Source of the DNA: an uncultured Lachnospiraceae bacterium
GTDB taxonomy: Bacteria > Bacillota > Clostridia > Lachnospirales > Lachnospiraceae
DNA length: 26,646 bases
Direction of reading: 5' to 3'
Assembly: GCA_910579325.1 (NCBI GenBank)
Contig: CAJTTU010000041.1
Coordinates: forward strand, 1-26,646
Part shown: positions 1-7,471 of the stretch, piece after piece
Layout: each line of letters opens with the position of its first letter
How positions within the stretch are numbered: position 1 is the stretch's first letter
The notes under the pieces: generated by a model
Seen by the model: only the letters and a program-made list of their open reading frames with translations
Databases searched by the model: none
Told to the model about the DNA's origin: nothing
Made by a program: the position numbers and the translations under genes

Positions 1-12
1 GAACGAAACCGG

Positions 13-18
13 TATAAT
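13..18 (+). promoter_or_regulatory. Possible -10 element of the bile salt hydrolase gene
   Basis: A perfect TATAAT lies about 75 nt before the chosen start codon of the choloylglycine hydrolase. The matching -35 box would fall outside the left edge of the window, so only half of the promoter can be seen. Confidence 0.4.
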
Positions 19-92
19 AATATGGAATAGATATAAAAGTTCAGTTCTGATAACAGTAAATGAGCAGTAAAAATAAGAACAGGAGAGAGAGC

Positions 93-1067
93 ATGTGTAC
101 AGCGGCAACCTATAAGACAAAAGATTTTTATTTTGGGCGTACTCTGGATTATGGATTTTCCTATGGCGATGAGGTTGTGGTAACGCCCAGGAATTATCCG
201 TTTCTGTTTCGGGACAGGGGCAAAGTGTGCAATCATTATGCCATGATCGGTATGGCTCATGTGGCGGAGGAGTATCCCTTATATTATGACGCCGTAAATG
301 AAAAGGGACTGGGAATCGCGGGTTTGAATTTCCCGGGAAACGCGGCGTATCACGGCAGAGTGCGAGGGAAGGATAATATCGCTCAGTTTGAGGTGATTCC
401 CTGGATTCTGGGCCAGTGCGCCACGGTAAAAGAGACGAGAAGGCTGTTAGAGAGGATGAATTTCTGGGATGTTTCTTTCAGCGAGCAGCTGCCTGTGGCC
501 CAGCTGCACTGGATTATCGCCGACAGGGAGGAAGCGATTACCGTGGAATCGATGGCGTCCGGAGTCAGGATTTATGAGAACCCGGTGGGAATCCTGACGA
601 ACAATCCGCCTTTTGACATGCAGATGTTCGCTCTGAATAATTATATGCGGCTGTCTGTGAAAGCGCCGACTGACTGCTTCGCCCGGGGACTTACGCTGAA
701 TCAGTACAGCCAGGGGATGGGCGCTTTGGGCCTTCCCGGCGATCTGTCCTCCCAGTCCCGGTTTGTGCGGGCGGCCTTCGTCAGGATGAATTCCGTCTGC
801 AAAGACGGGGAGTTGGAGAGTGTTAATCAGTTTTTCCATATTTTGGGTTCTGTGGATCAGCAGAGAGGCTGCTGTGAGCTGGAGGACGGACAGTATGAGG
901 TGACGCTTTTCACATCCTGCTGTAATGGGGATCGGGGTATTTATTATTATACTACCTATGACAACCATCAGATCTCGGCGGTGGATATGCACAGGGAGAA
1001 TCTGGACGGGAGAGAGCTGATTCGGTATGAGACGGTCAGGGAGGAGCAGATTCATATGCAGAATTAA
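93..1067 (+). CDS. Choloylglycine hydrolase family protein, probable conjugated bile salt hydrolase
   Basis: Ntn-hydrolase predicted to cleave the amide bond of glycine- or taurine-conjugated bile acids; a penicillin V acylase-like activity is the alternative. The frame is open from 60, but the start is placed at ATG 93 because the family needs Met-Cys at the N-terminus (Cys2 becomes the nucleophile after Met removal) and AGGAG lies 7 nt before it. Using this start (324 aa, normal for the family), the catalytic set is visible: Cys2, Arg16, Asp19, Asn79 in GLNFPG, Asn170 in LTNNP and Arg223 in SRFVRAAF. Asn at position 79, where characterised penicillin V acylases have Tyr, favours bile salt hydrolase; this comparison is from memory of the family. 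No signal peptide is seen, so it is probably cytoplasmic. It stands alone and ends at a terminator shared with the convergent DUF362 gene. Confidence 0.88.
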   Translation: MCTAATYKTKDFYFGRTLDYGFSYGDEVVVTPRNYPFLFRDRGKVCNHYAMIGMAHVAEEYPLYYDAVNEKGLGIAGLNFPGNAAYHGRVRGKDNIAQFEVIPWILGQCATVKETRRLLERMNFWDVSFSEQLPVAQLHWIIADREEAITVESMASGVRIYENPVGILTNNPPFDMQMFALNNYMRLSVKAPTDCFARGLTLNQYSQGMGALGLPGDLSSQSRFVRAAFVRMNSVCKDGELESVNQFFHILGSVDQQRGCCELEDGQYEVTLFTSCCNGDRGIYYYTTYDNHQISAVDMHRENLDGRELIRYETVREEQIHMQN

Positions 1068-1089
1068 TGTGCGGCAAGACAGGATAATA

Positions 1090-1139
1090 AAAAAGACAGA
1101 CGGACACAGATGAAAATCAAACTGTCCGGCTGTCTTTTT
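1090..1139. terminator. Bidirectional intrinsic terminator between convergent genes
   Basis: The arms AAAAAGACAGACGGACA (1090-1106) and TGTCCGGCTGTCTTTTT (1123-1139) form a 17-bp stem with one mismatch and a 16-nt loop. The stem carries A-runs on the left and T-runs on the right, so it can end transcription of the hydrolase on + and of the DUF362 gene on -. Confidence 0.88.
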
Positions 1140-1163
1140 AATTTTTATATGTCTGATATCTGT

Positions 1164-2294
1164 TTAAACCACAACCAGCTCATACTCCCTGCTGCCCAGC
1201 CCGATCTTCTCCGCGTGCTCCAGGCAGGATCTCCATTCGGACTCCGGCGTGGAGTTGGTGAAGGGGTCGTGGTGGTCGTGGAAATGGGGGGCGGTCATCT
1301 GGTCGGTCAGCTGGCTGTTGGGCATAGGGTCTGCCTTCATGCAGGCGTCCACACAGGCCTGATCCAGAGCCAGCGGGTCAAAGGAGGCGAACATGCCGAT
1401 ATTCGGCAGGATCGGCGCGTCGTTCTCGCAGTGGCAGTCGCAGTTGGGGGACACGTCCACAACCAGGGAGATGTGGAACTGGGGCCGTCCGTCCACGACG
1501 GCTTTGGTGTATTCGGCCATCTTGCAGTTTAAGATGGAGTTTGCGTTGCTGTCGTTAAATTCGATGGAGTCATAGTTGCAGGCGCCCAGGCAGCGGCCGC
1601 AGCCCACGCAGTGGGACAGGTCTACATGCATCTTTTTGGCGCTCTCGTCAAATACAAGGCCGTTATTGGCGCATTCCTTCTGGCATCTCTTGCAGCCGCG
1701 GCAGGTTTCCTCGTTGATATGGGGCTTCCCGTTGGAGTGCTGCTCGGTTTTGCCGGCACGGGAGCCGCAGCCCATGCCGATATTTTTGATTGTGCCGCCG
1801 AAGCCGGTCATCTCATGGCCCTTGAAATGGGTCAGGCTGATAAAGATATCGGCGTCCATAACGGCGCGGCCGATTTTGGCTTCCTTCACATATTCGCCGC
1901 CTGCCACGGGCACATTGATATCGTCGGTGCCTTTCAGGCCGTCGGCGATGAGCACGGGACATCCCACGGTCAGGGGCGTAAAGCCGTTCTGCCAGGCACA
2001 GTCCAGATGCTCCAGGGCATTTTTCCGGCTGCCCGGGTACATGGTGTTGCAGTCGGTGAGGAAGGGCTTGCCGCCCATTTCCTTTACCAGATCCACGATA
2101 GCTCTGGCATAGTTGGGGCGCAGATAGCTGATATTGCCAAGCTCCCCGAAATGCATTTTGATGGCGACAAATTTGCCCTCCATGTCAATTTCGCCGATGC
2201 CGGCTTTTTTCACCATTTTCTGCAGCTTGGTGGGAAGTCCGTCGCCAAATGCTTTGGTGCGGAAGTCGGTAAAGTAAACTTTTGATTTTGCCAT
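1164..2294 (-). CDS. DUF362 domain-containing protein with two 4Fe-4S ferredoxin motifs
   Basis: Putative cytoplasmic iron-sulfur protein of the DUF362 family (376 aa); the substrate and reaction are unknown. The N-terminal ~180 residues match the DUF362 core (KMHFGELGN near 47-54 and SLTHFKGHEMTGFGG near 153-167). They are followed by a two-cluster ferredoxin module with Cys198, 201, 204 and 208, then Cys229, 232, 235 and 239, both CxxCxxCxxxC and therefore typical [4Fe-4S] ligands. The upstream ATG at 2303 directly abuts the AGGAG, so the start is put at the next ATG (2294, MAKSK), 9 nt after it. It shares strand with the apgM gene upstream but a gap of about 160 nt makes a single operon uncertain. 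A -10-like TATAAT is present on the minus strand near 2320, without a good -35. Confidence 0.85.
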   Translation of the reverse strand: MAKSKVYFTDFRTKAFGDGLPTKLQKMVKKAGIGEIDMEGKFVAIKMHFGELGNISYLRPNYARAIVDLVKEMGGKPFLTDCNTMYPGSRKNALEHLDCAWQNGFTPLTVGCPVLIADGLKGTDDINVPVAGGEYVKEAKIGRAVMDADIFISLTHFKGHEMTGFGGTIKNIGMGCGSRAGKTEQHSNGKPHINEETCRGCKRCQKECANNGLVFDESAKKMHVDLSHCVGCGRCLGACNYDSIEFNDSNANSILNCKMAEYTKAVVDGRPQFHISLVVDVSPNCDCHCENDAPILPNIGMFASFDPLALDQACVDACMKADPMPNSQLTDQMTAPHFHDHHDPFTNSTPESEWRSCLEHAEKIGLGSREYELVVV

Positions 2295-2458
2295 TTGATT
2301 CATCTCCTAAATATTATTATAGTTCGGCTGTTTTTTTCAAGTCTTTTGAGCTGAGAAATTTTTTAGCCGGAAAAGCGCATGTAAATTATTTAATTGCCGG
2401 AAGTTTTTACGCTTAGAAAGCATCTGGCAAAAGGTGCTGGTGATGTATCCTGTCAAGT

Positions 2459-3667
2459 TTAATTCTCCGCAAATAACCTGTCGATCAACGTATACCCTTC
2501 CGGAATAAAAATCTCACTTTCCCCGGCGGCCTTCTCACAGTACGCGCTTACGCCGCCCACTGTTTTTGTGCTGTCATAAAGCATATAAGGAATGGGGTCT
2601 GAGGTATGGGTTCTGCAGCAGATCGGCGTGGGGTGGTCAGGCATAATCAGCATCCGGTAAGGCTCGCCGGAGGCATCCATGGCTTCCTTCACCACTTTGA
2701 TTACGCGCTGATCCAGATTTTCGATGGCGGTAATCTTATCGGGGATGCTGCCCTGGTGTCCCATCTCGTCGGGGGCTTCCAGATGGATATAGGCGAAATC
2801 GCAGCCATCCTTTAACAGGGCGTCTACGCCGGCCATGGCCTTGCCCTCATAATTCGTATGTAAAGAACCGTCGGCTCCGGGCACATCGATCACTTTCATA
2901 TGCGCGCCTACGGCAATTCCTTTCAACAAGTCTACGGCGGAAACCATAGCGCCCTTCTTCCCGGTTTTCTCAAAATAAGAAGTGAGGATCGGCTTTGTGC
3001 CTGCTCCCCAGAACCAGAGGCTGTTGGCCTTGTTTTTTCCCTCCACGGCCCGTTTCAGGTTTACCGGATGGCTGTTTAAAATATCATAGCTTTTTTCCAT
3101 CATTTCCCGCAGTTTCCGGTCTTCCGGCAGATACTGGCCGATGGTCTGGTTCAGCACGTCGTGGGGCGGCGTGGCCTCCGCAATCTGGCCGTTCTCCCAG
3201 ATCAGCAGATGACGGTAGCTGGTGCCGGTATAAAAATGATAGGTTTCTGTTTCAAATACCTCCTTGACTGCCTGAATCAGAAGGTCAGCCTCCTCCGTGG
3301 TGATTTCCCCGGAACTGTGATCTAAAATGGTGCGTTCTTCATAAGGAATGTTTTCTTCCTCTGAGAGCGTCACCACGTTGCACCGCAGCGCCACGTCCGT
3401 ATCCTTCATATCCACGCCGATGCTCAGCGCCTCCAGCGGCGAGCGGCCTGTGTAATACTGTTTGGGGTTGTAGCCGATCACGGAAAGATTGGCAGTGTCG
3501 CTGCCCGGCTTCATCCCGTCGGGGATGGTTTTCACCATGCCGATTTCCGATACCTTTGCCAGTTCATCCATCACCGGGGTTTTGGCGCACTGAAGCGGGG
3601 TTCCTCCCTTCAGCTCATCTAATGGCTCATCCGCCATGCCGTCGCCTAAGATTACAATATATTTCAT
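2459..3667 (-). CDS. apgM: 2,3-bisphosphoglycerate-independent phosphoglycerate mutase, archaeal (ApgM) type
   Basis: Interconverts 3- and 2-phosphoglycerate in glycolysis/gluconeogenesis using an alkaline-phosphatase-like two-metal site, in the cytoplasm. The 402-aa length fits the ApgM family, which is shorter than the classical ~510-aa GpmI. Visible motifs are the N-terminal metal site ILGDGMADEP (Asp9), the block GSDTANLSVIGYNP with probable nucleophile Ser56, and the C-terminal metal ligands in EAPDEMGHQG and MPDHPTP. A GGAGG sits 6 nt before the ATG at 3667. Such proteins are sometimes annotated as homoserine kinase-related or phosphonopyruvate-decarboxylase-related, but the motif pattern fits ApgM best. 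It is divergent from the decarboxylase operon, across a 383-nt intergenic region. Confidence 0.88.
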   Translation of the reverse strand: MKYIVILGDGMADEPLDELKGGTPLQCAKTPVMDELAKVSEIGMVKTIPDGMKPGSDTANLSVIGYNPKQYYTGRSPLEALSIGVDMKDTDVALRCNVVTLSEEENIPYEERTILDHSSGEITTEEADLLIQAVKEVFETETYHFYTGTSYRHLLIWENGQIAEATPPHDVLNQTIGQYLPEDRKLREMMEKSYDILNSHPVNLKRAVEGKNKANSLWFWGAGTKPILTSYFEKTGKKGAMVSAVDLLKGIAVGAHMKVIDVPGADGSLHTNYEGKAMAGVDALLKDGCDFAYIHLEAPDEMGHQGSIPDKITAIENLDQRVIKVVKEAMDASGEPYRMLIMPDHPTPICCRTHTSDPIPYMLYDSTKTVGGVSAYCEKAAGESEIFIPEGYTLIDRLFAEN

Positions 3668-3697
3668 AAATGGCCTCCGATTTTCCGGAATGTACTT

Positions 3698-3748
3698 TCA
3701 GAATTTTATATACCCGTAAATATAAAACCAGGAACGGCAAAATTCTGA
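3698..3748. repeat. Perfect 10-bp inverted repeat in the apgM / decarboxylase intergenic region
   Basis: TCAGAATTTT (3698-3707) and AAAATTCTGA (3739-3748) are exact reverse complements with 31 nt between them. They lie 30-80 nt upstream of apgM, where its promoter should be, so they could be paired half-sites of an operator or a hairpin. It is not a terminator for either divergent gene. Confidence 0.5.
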
Positions 3749-3859
3749 GAGGACATTGGATAAATATTTTTAATACGATTCACGTTTCTATTATGTGGGG
3801 AAACTGCTAAAAAGTCCAGTATTTTTTTATGATTGTATAAATTCTTGTACATATTACCG

Positions 3860-3888
3860 TTGAAAAAAATGAGGATTCATAATAAAAT
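3860..3888 (+). promoter_or_regulatory. Probable sigma-A promoter of the Na+-decarboxylase operon
   Basis: TTGAAA (3860-3865), a 17-nt spacer, then TAAAAT (3883-3888). This predicts a start near 3895 and a leader of about 155 nt. The leader holds a hairpin with perfect 7-bp arms GGGCAGA (3920-3926) and TCTGCCC (3950-3956); no known riboswitch was recognised in it. Confidence 0.5.
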
Positions 3889-4050
3889 AATGGGTGAATA
3901 AAAGATTGGGAGAGCAAAAGGGCAGAATGACGGTAGTTCGACATATGAATCTGCCCGGATGTCCCCTTAAAAAGAAAAACGGCAACGAACCACAGCGGCA
4001 AAAGAGCAGGTGAGTTGCGGATTGATTAATAAAACACGGAGGTTTGCGAC

Positions 4051-5493
4051 ATGAGTAATTCAGCATCGGCAGGCATGCGTATTGAGAAGCTGCTTGATCC
4101 TGGCAGCTTTATTGAGATCGGCGGCCATGTCACGGCGAGGAATACGGATTTTAACCTGCCTGAAAAGGAAACGCCGGCGGACGGCGTGGCGACCGGTTAC
4201 GGGACGATCGACGGGAGCCTGGTCTATGTGTACAGCCAGGATTCGGCTGTCCTTGGCGGTTCCGTAGGGGAAATGCATGCCAGAAAGATTGTTCACCTGT
4301 ATCAGATGGCTATGAAGATGGGAGCGCCGGTGATCGGCATGATCGACTGTGCCGGCATGCGGCTCCAGGAGGCCACCGACGCATTGAATGCTTTTGGGGA
4401 GCTGTATCTGTGCCAGGTAAACGCTTCAGGCGTGATTCCGCAGATCACGGCGGTGTTCGGCAGCTGCGGCGGCGGGATGGCGCTGGTGCCTGCGCTGGCT
4501 GATTTTGTGTTTATGGAGGCGGAAAAAGCCAGGATGTTTGTAAACGCCCCCAACACCCTGGAGGACGGAGCCGGAAAGGATACGGCCTCGGCTCAGTTCC
4601 GGAGTGAAAAGGCCGGTTCCGTGGATAAGGTGGGAAGCGAGGAGGAGATTCTGGAATCCATCCGTGAGCTGATTTCCATTTTGCCGGCGAATAACGAGGA
4701 TGACATGTCCTATGACGAGTGCGGGGACGACCTGAACAGAGTCTGCGAGGGCATTGAAGGCTGTGTACAGGATGGGGCCAGGGCTCTTGCCATGATTTCC
4801 GACGACGGATTTTTCTATGAGGTAAAAGAGGGCTTTGCCAAAAACATGGTCACTGGTTTTATCCGGCTGAACGGCGTCACCACTGGCGCCGTGGCAAACC
4901 GGACGGAGCGCCATGACGAAGAAGGAAAGGTAGCGGAAACCTTTGAGCCAAGGCTGACTTCTAATGGCTGTATGAAAGCGGCGGAGTTTATTTCCTTCTG
5001 CGACGCTTTCAATATCCCTGTGCTCACGCTGGTTCAGGCCGAGGGCATGAAGGCTGACTTCCATCAGGAGCTGCGGATCGCGAAATCCATGGCGAAGATG
5101 ACCTGCGCCTATGCCGGCGCAACGGTGCCGAAGGTGACGGTGATTGTGGGGAAAGCTTACGGAACCGCTTACACGGTGATGAACAGCAAAGGAATCGGCG
5201 CGGATCTGGTTTATGCCTGGCCGGATACGGCGGTGGGCATGATGGATGCGGAGAGCGCCGCCAGAATTATCTACGCCGAAGAAATCCGCCAGGCGGAAAA
5301 TGCGCCTGCGCTGATCGGCGAGAAGGCGGCGGAATATGCCGCTTTGCAGGGAAGCCCGCTGTCGGCGGCCAGAAGGGGATATATCGACCATATTATTAAG
5401 CCTGGGGATACGAGAAAATATGTGATCGGCGCTTTTGAGATGCTGTTCACCAAACGGGAAGACAGGCCGTCGAAAAAACACGGGACGGTCTGA
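4051..5493 (+). CDS. Acyl-CoA carboxyltransferase, alpha subunit of a Na+-pumping decarboxylase (MmdA / transcarboxylase 12S-like)
   Basis: Transfers a carboxyl group between an acyl-CoA (methylmalonyl-CoA is the usual family substrate) and carrier-bound biotin. The 480-aa protein has the two crotonase-fold carboxyltransferase halves. The N-terminal half has GGSVGEMHARKI near 69-80 and the oxyanion-type loop GSCGGGMALVPALADFVF near 137-154; the C-terminal half has TLVQAEGMKADFHQE near 326-340 and VGKAYGTAYTVMNSKG near 366-381. ATG 4051 follows ACGGAGG with normal spacing. It is the first gene of a five-gene operon with OadG, biotin carrier, OadB and OadA homologues, so it should supply carboxybiotin to the pump. 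It is slightly shorter than typical MmdA (about 510 aa) and somewhat diverged, so malonyl-, glutaconyl- or another acyl-CoA remains possible. Confidence 0.85.
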   Translation: MSNSASAGMRIEKLLDPGSFIEIGGHVTARNTDFNLPEKETPADGVATGYGTIDGSLVYVYSQDSAVLGGSVGEMHARKIVHLYQMAMKMGAPVIGMIDCAGMRLQEATDALNAFGELYLCQVNASGVIPQITAVFGSCGGGMALVPALADFVFMEAEKARMFVNAPNTLEDGAGKDTASAQFRSEKAGSVDKVGSEEEILESIRELISILPANNEDDMSYDECGDDLNRVCEGIEGCVQDGARALAMISDDGFFYEVKEGFAKNMVTGFIRLNGVTTGAVANRTERHDEEGKVAETFEPRLTSNGCMKAAEFISFCDAFNIPVLTLVQAEGMKADFHQELRIAKSMAKMTCAYAGATVPKVTVIVGKAYGTAYTVMNSKGIGADLVYAWPDTAVGMMDAESAARIIYAEEIRQAENAPALIGEKAAEYAALQGSPLSAARRGYIDHIIKPGDTRKYVIGAFEMLFTKREDRPSKKHGTV

Positions 5494-5505
5494 TAGAGGT
5501 GCGGA

Positions 5506-5892
5506 ATGGTAGAATTGACATTAGGCCAGATTTTTCAGAGAGCGTTGCTGAATACGCTGCTTGGCATGGGCACGGTTTTTGCCGTACTGATTTTTATCAG
5601 CCTGCTGATTTCCCTGTTTCAATATATCCCGAAGCTGCAGCAAAGCTTTGGGAAAAAACAGGAGACGGCCGGACAGCCGTCGAATGTTCAGCAAGGCGCC
5701 TCCGCGGCTCATTTCGGCGGATTTAAGTTCAGGTCGAAAACGGCGGAGCCCGCAAAGGCGGAGGATAAGGATTATATCGACGACAGGGAGCTGGTGGCGG
5801 TCATTACCGCGGCCATAGCGGCTTATCAGGGAACGTCTACGGACGATTTGATTGTCCGCTCGATCAAACGGGCGAAAAAGCAGAACTGGTGA
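5506..5892 (+). CDS. OadG family gamma subunit of a Na+-pumping decarboxylase
   Basis: Small membrane subunit (128 aa) that in this family anchors the carboxyltransferase to the beta pump and stabilises the complex. One N-terminal transmembrane segment is clear (about residues 15-37: TLLGMGTVFAVLIFISLLIS). It is followed by a polar, Gln/Ala/Lys-rich linker (about 45-85) and a short C-terminal domain (ELVAVITAAIAAYQG and RSIKRAKKQNW), typical of OadG/MmdD-like proteins of Firmicutes. It starts 12 nt after the stop of the carboxyltransferase gene. The identity rests on architecture and on its place between carboxyltransferase and biotin carrier, as this family is poorly conserved in sequence. 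Confidence 0.8.
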   Translation: MVELTLGQIFQRALLNTLLGMGTVFAVLIFISLLISLFQYIPKLQQSFGKKQETAGQPSNVQQGASAAHFGGFKFRSKTAEPAKAEDKDYIDDRELVAVITAAIAAYQGTSTDDLIVRSIKRAKKQNW

Positions 5893-5916
5893 AAATGAAT
5901 TTGGAGGAATGTGGAT

Positions 5917-6279
5917 ATGAAAAGTTATACAATTACTGTAAACGGTGTGACATACGATGTAACGGTGGAGGAAAACGCCTCGGTCAGCGTGCCTGTCAGA
6001 ACCCAGAAGCCGGCGCCGGCCGGCAGCCCGAAGGCGGCGTCCAAAATTCCCACGGCCGGCGGCGGCTCCGTGAAGATTTCCGCCGGGGCGGCTGGCAAGG
6101 TGTATAAGATCGAAAAAGAAGCGGGGGCTTCCGTGAAAAAGGGCGATACGGTCGTGGTGATCGAGGCGATGAAAATGGAGATCCCCATCGTGGCGCCGAA
6201 GAACGGCACCGTGGTCAGCATCGATGTATCCGTGGGCGATTCCGTAGAGGCAGGCCAGGCGCTGGCGACAATGGACTGA
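5917..6279 (+). CDS. Biotin carboxyl carrier subunit of the decarboxylase
   Basis: Swinging-arm carrier (120 aa) that moves CO2 as carboxybiotin from carboxyltransferase to the beta subunit. The order is a short N-terminal beta segment (KSYTITVNGVTYDVTVEE), a Pro/Ala/Gly/Lys linker (about 30-50), then a biotinyl-lipoyl domain with the canonical biotinylation motif EAMKMEI, where the Lys between the two Met residues is modified. The frame is open from GTG 5911, but ATG 5917 is preferred because GGAGG (5903-5907) stands 9 nt before it and only 3 nt before the GTG. The carrier is a free-standing protein, as in methylmalonyl-CoA and glutaconyl-CoA decarboxylases, and unlike OadA enzymes with a fused biotin domain. 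Confidence 0.9.
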   Translation: MKSYTITVNGVTYDVTVEENASVSVPVRTQKPAPAGSPKAASKIPTAGGGSVKISAGAAGKVYKIEKEAGASVKKGDTVVVIEAMKMEIPIVAPKNGTVVSIDVSVGDSVEAGQALATMD

Positions 6280-6290
6280 AAGGAATATTG

Positions 6291-7427
6291 GTGCGAAATA
6301 TGGGAAGTATTGTAGAAACCTTGGGGAATCTGCTGCATCAGACCGCGTTTTTTAACCTGAGCGGAGGAAATTACGCGATGATTGCTGTTGCATGCTTTTT
6401 CCTGTATCTGGCCATAGCCAAAGAATATGAGCCGCTTTTGCTTCTGCCCATTTCCTTTGGTATGCTGCTGGTGAATATTTATCCGCCCATTATGGAGGAA
6501 GGGGGGCTTTTGTGGTATTTCTTCCAGCTGGACGAATGGTCGATCCTGCCCTCCCTGATTTTCCTGGGCGTGGGGGCGATGACAGATTTTGGCCCGCTGA
6601 TTGCAAACCCGGCCAGCTTTCTTCTGGGAGCGGCGGCTCAGTTCGGTATTTTCGCGGCCTATATCGGCGCAATGCTGCTGGGCTTCAATGAGCTGGCTGC
6701 GGCGGCCATCTCCATTATCGGCGGCGCCGACGGCCCTACCTCTATTTACCTGGCTTCGAAGCTGGGGCAGACGGGCCTGATGGGGCCTATTGCGGTGGCG
6801 GCTTATTCATATATGTCTCTGGTTCCGATTATCCAGCCGCCGATTATGCGGCTTCTGACTACGGAGAAGGAGCGGGCGATTAAGATGGAGCAGCTTCGTC
6901 CCGTGTCAAAGCTGGAGAAGATTCTGTTCCCCATCATCGTAGCGACGGTGGTCTGTCTCCTTCTGCCCTCCACGGCTCCGCTGGTGGGTATGCTGATGCT
7001 GGGCAATCTGTTTAAGGAATCCGGCGTGGTAAGGCAGCTGACGGAGACGGCCTCCAACGCTTTGATGTATATCGTCGTTATTTTGCTGGGCGTTTCCGTG
7101 GGCGCAACCACCAGCGCAGAGGCTTTCCTGAACTGGGATACGATTAAAATCGTGGGCCTGGGTCTTCTGGCCTTTGCTTTCGGCACGGCCTCCGGCGTGC
7201 TGTTCGGCAAGCTGATGTGCAAGCTGACCCACGGCAAGGTGAATCCGCTGATCGGTTCCGCAGGCGTGTCCGCAGTGCCGATGGCGGCCAGAGTGTCCCA
7301 GAAGGTGGGCGCGGAAACCGATCCCACCAATTTCCTGCTGATGCATGCCATGGGGCCAAATGTGGCCGGCGTCATCGGAACCGCAGTGGCGGCCGGTGTG
7401 TTTATGGCGATGTTTGGCGTGGGATGA
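6291..7427 (+). CDS. Na+-translocating decarboxylase beta subunit (OadB/MmdB/GcdB family)
   Basis: Integral membrane subunit that decarboxylates carboxybiotin and couples this to export of Na+. The 378-aa length is standard for the family, and many hydrophobic segments run along the protein. The hallmark region GGADGPTSIYLASKLG is present with its conserved Asp near residue 147, and a second conserved block (NPLIGSAGVSAVPMAARVSQ) follows near 320-340, ending with the family motif NFLLMHAMGPNVAGVIG. The start is uncertain: TTG 6288, GTG 6291 and ATG 6300 are all in frame. GTG 6291 has the best spacing (6 nt) from AAAGGA (6279-6284). It begins 11 nt after the biotin-carrier gene, consistent with one transcript. 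Confidence 0.92.
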   Translation: MRNMGSIVETLGNLLHQTAFFNLSGGNYAMIAVACFFLYLAIAKEYEPLLLLPISFGMLLVNIYPPIMEEGGLLWYFFQLDEWSILPSLIFLGVGAMTDFGPLIANPASFLLGAAAQFGIFAAYIGAMLLGFNELAAAAISIIGGADGPTSIYLASKLGQTGLMGPIAVAAYSYMSLVPIIQPPIMRLLTTEKERAIKMEQLRPVSKLEKILFPIIVATVVCLLLPSTAPLVGMLMLGNLFKESGVVRQLTETASNALMYIVVILLGVSVGATTSAEAFLNWDTIKIVGLGLLAFAFGTASGVLFGKLMCKLTHGKVNPLIGSAGVSAVPMAARVSQKVGAETDPTNFLLMHAMGPNVAGVIGTAVAAGVFMAMFGVG

Positions 7428-7471
7428 GAGCAGGAGAATAACGAAAAAGAGCAGAGTAGGAGTTTAATTGT

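Noticed and set aside
1611..2285. A 224-codon + frame antisense to the DUF362 gene
   Set aside because: It is a shadow of a GC-rich coding region. The opposite frame has two clear ferredoxin motifs, and this one has no recognisable domain.
4426..5481. A 351-codon minus frame antisense to the acyl-CoA carboxyltransferase gene
   Set aside because: It has no recognisable motif, lies entirely within the operon's first gene, and has His/Arg-rich composition typical of antisense frames.
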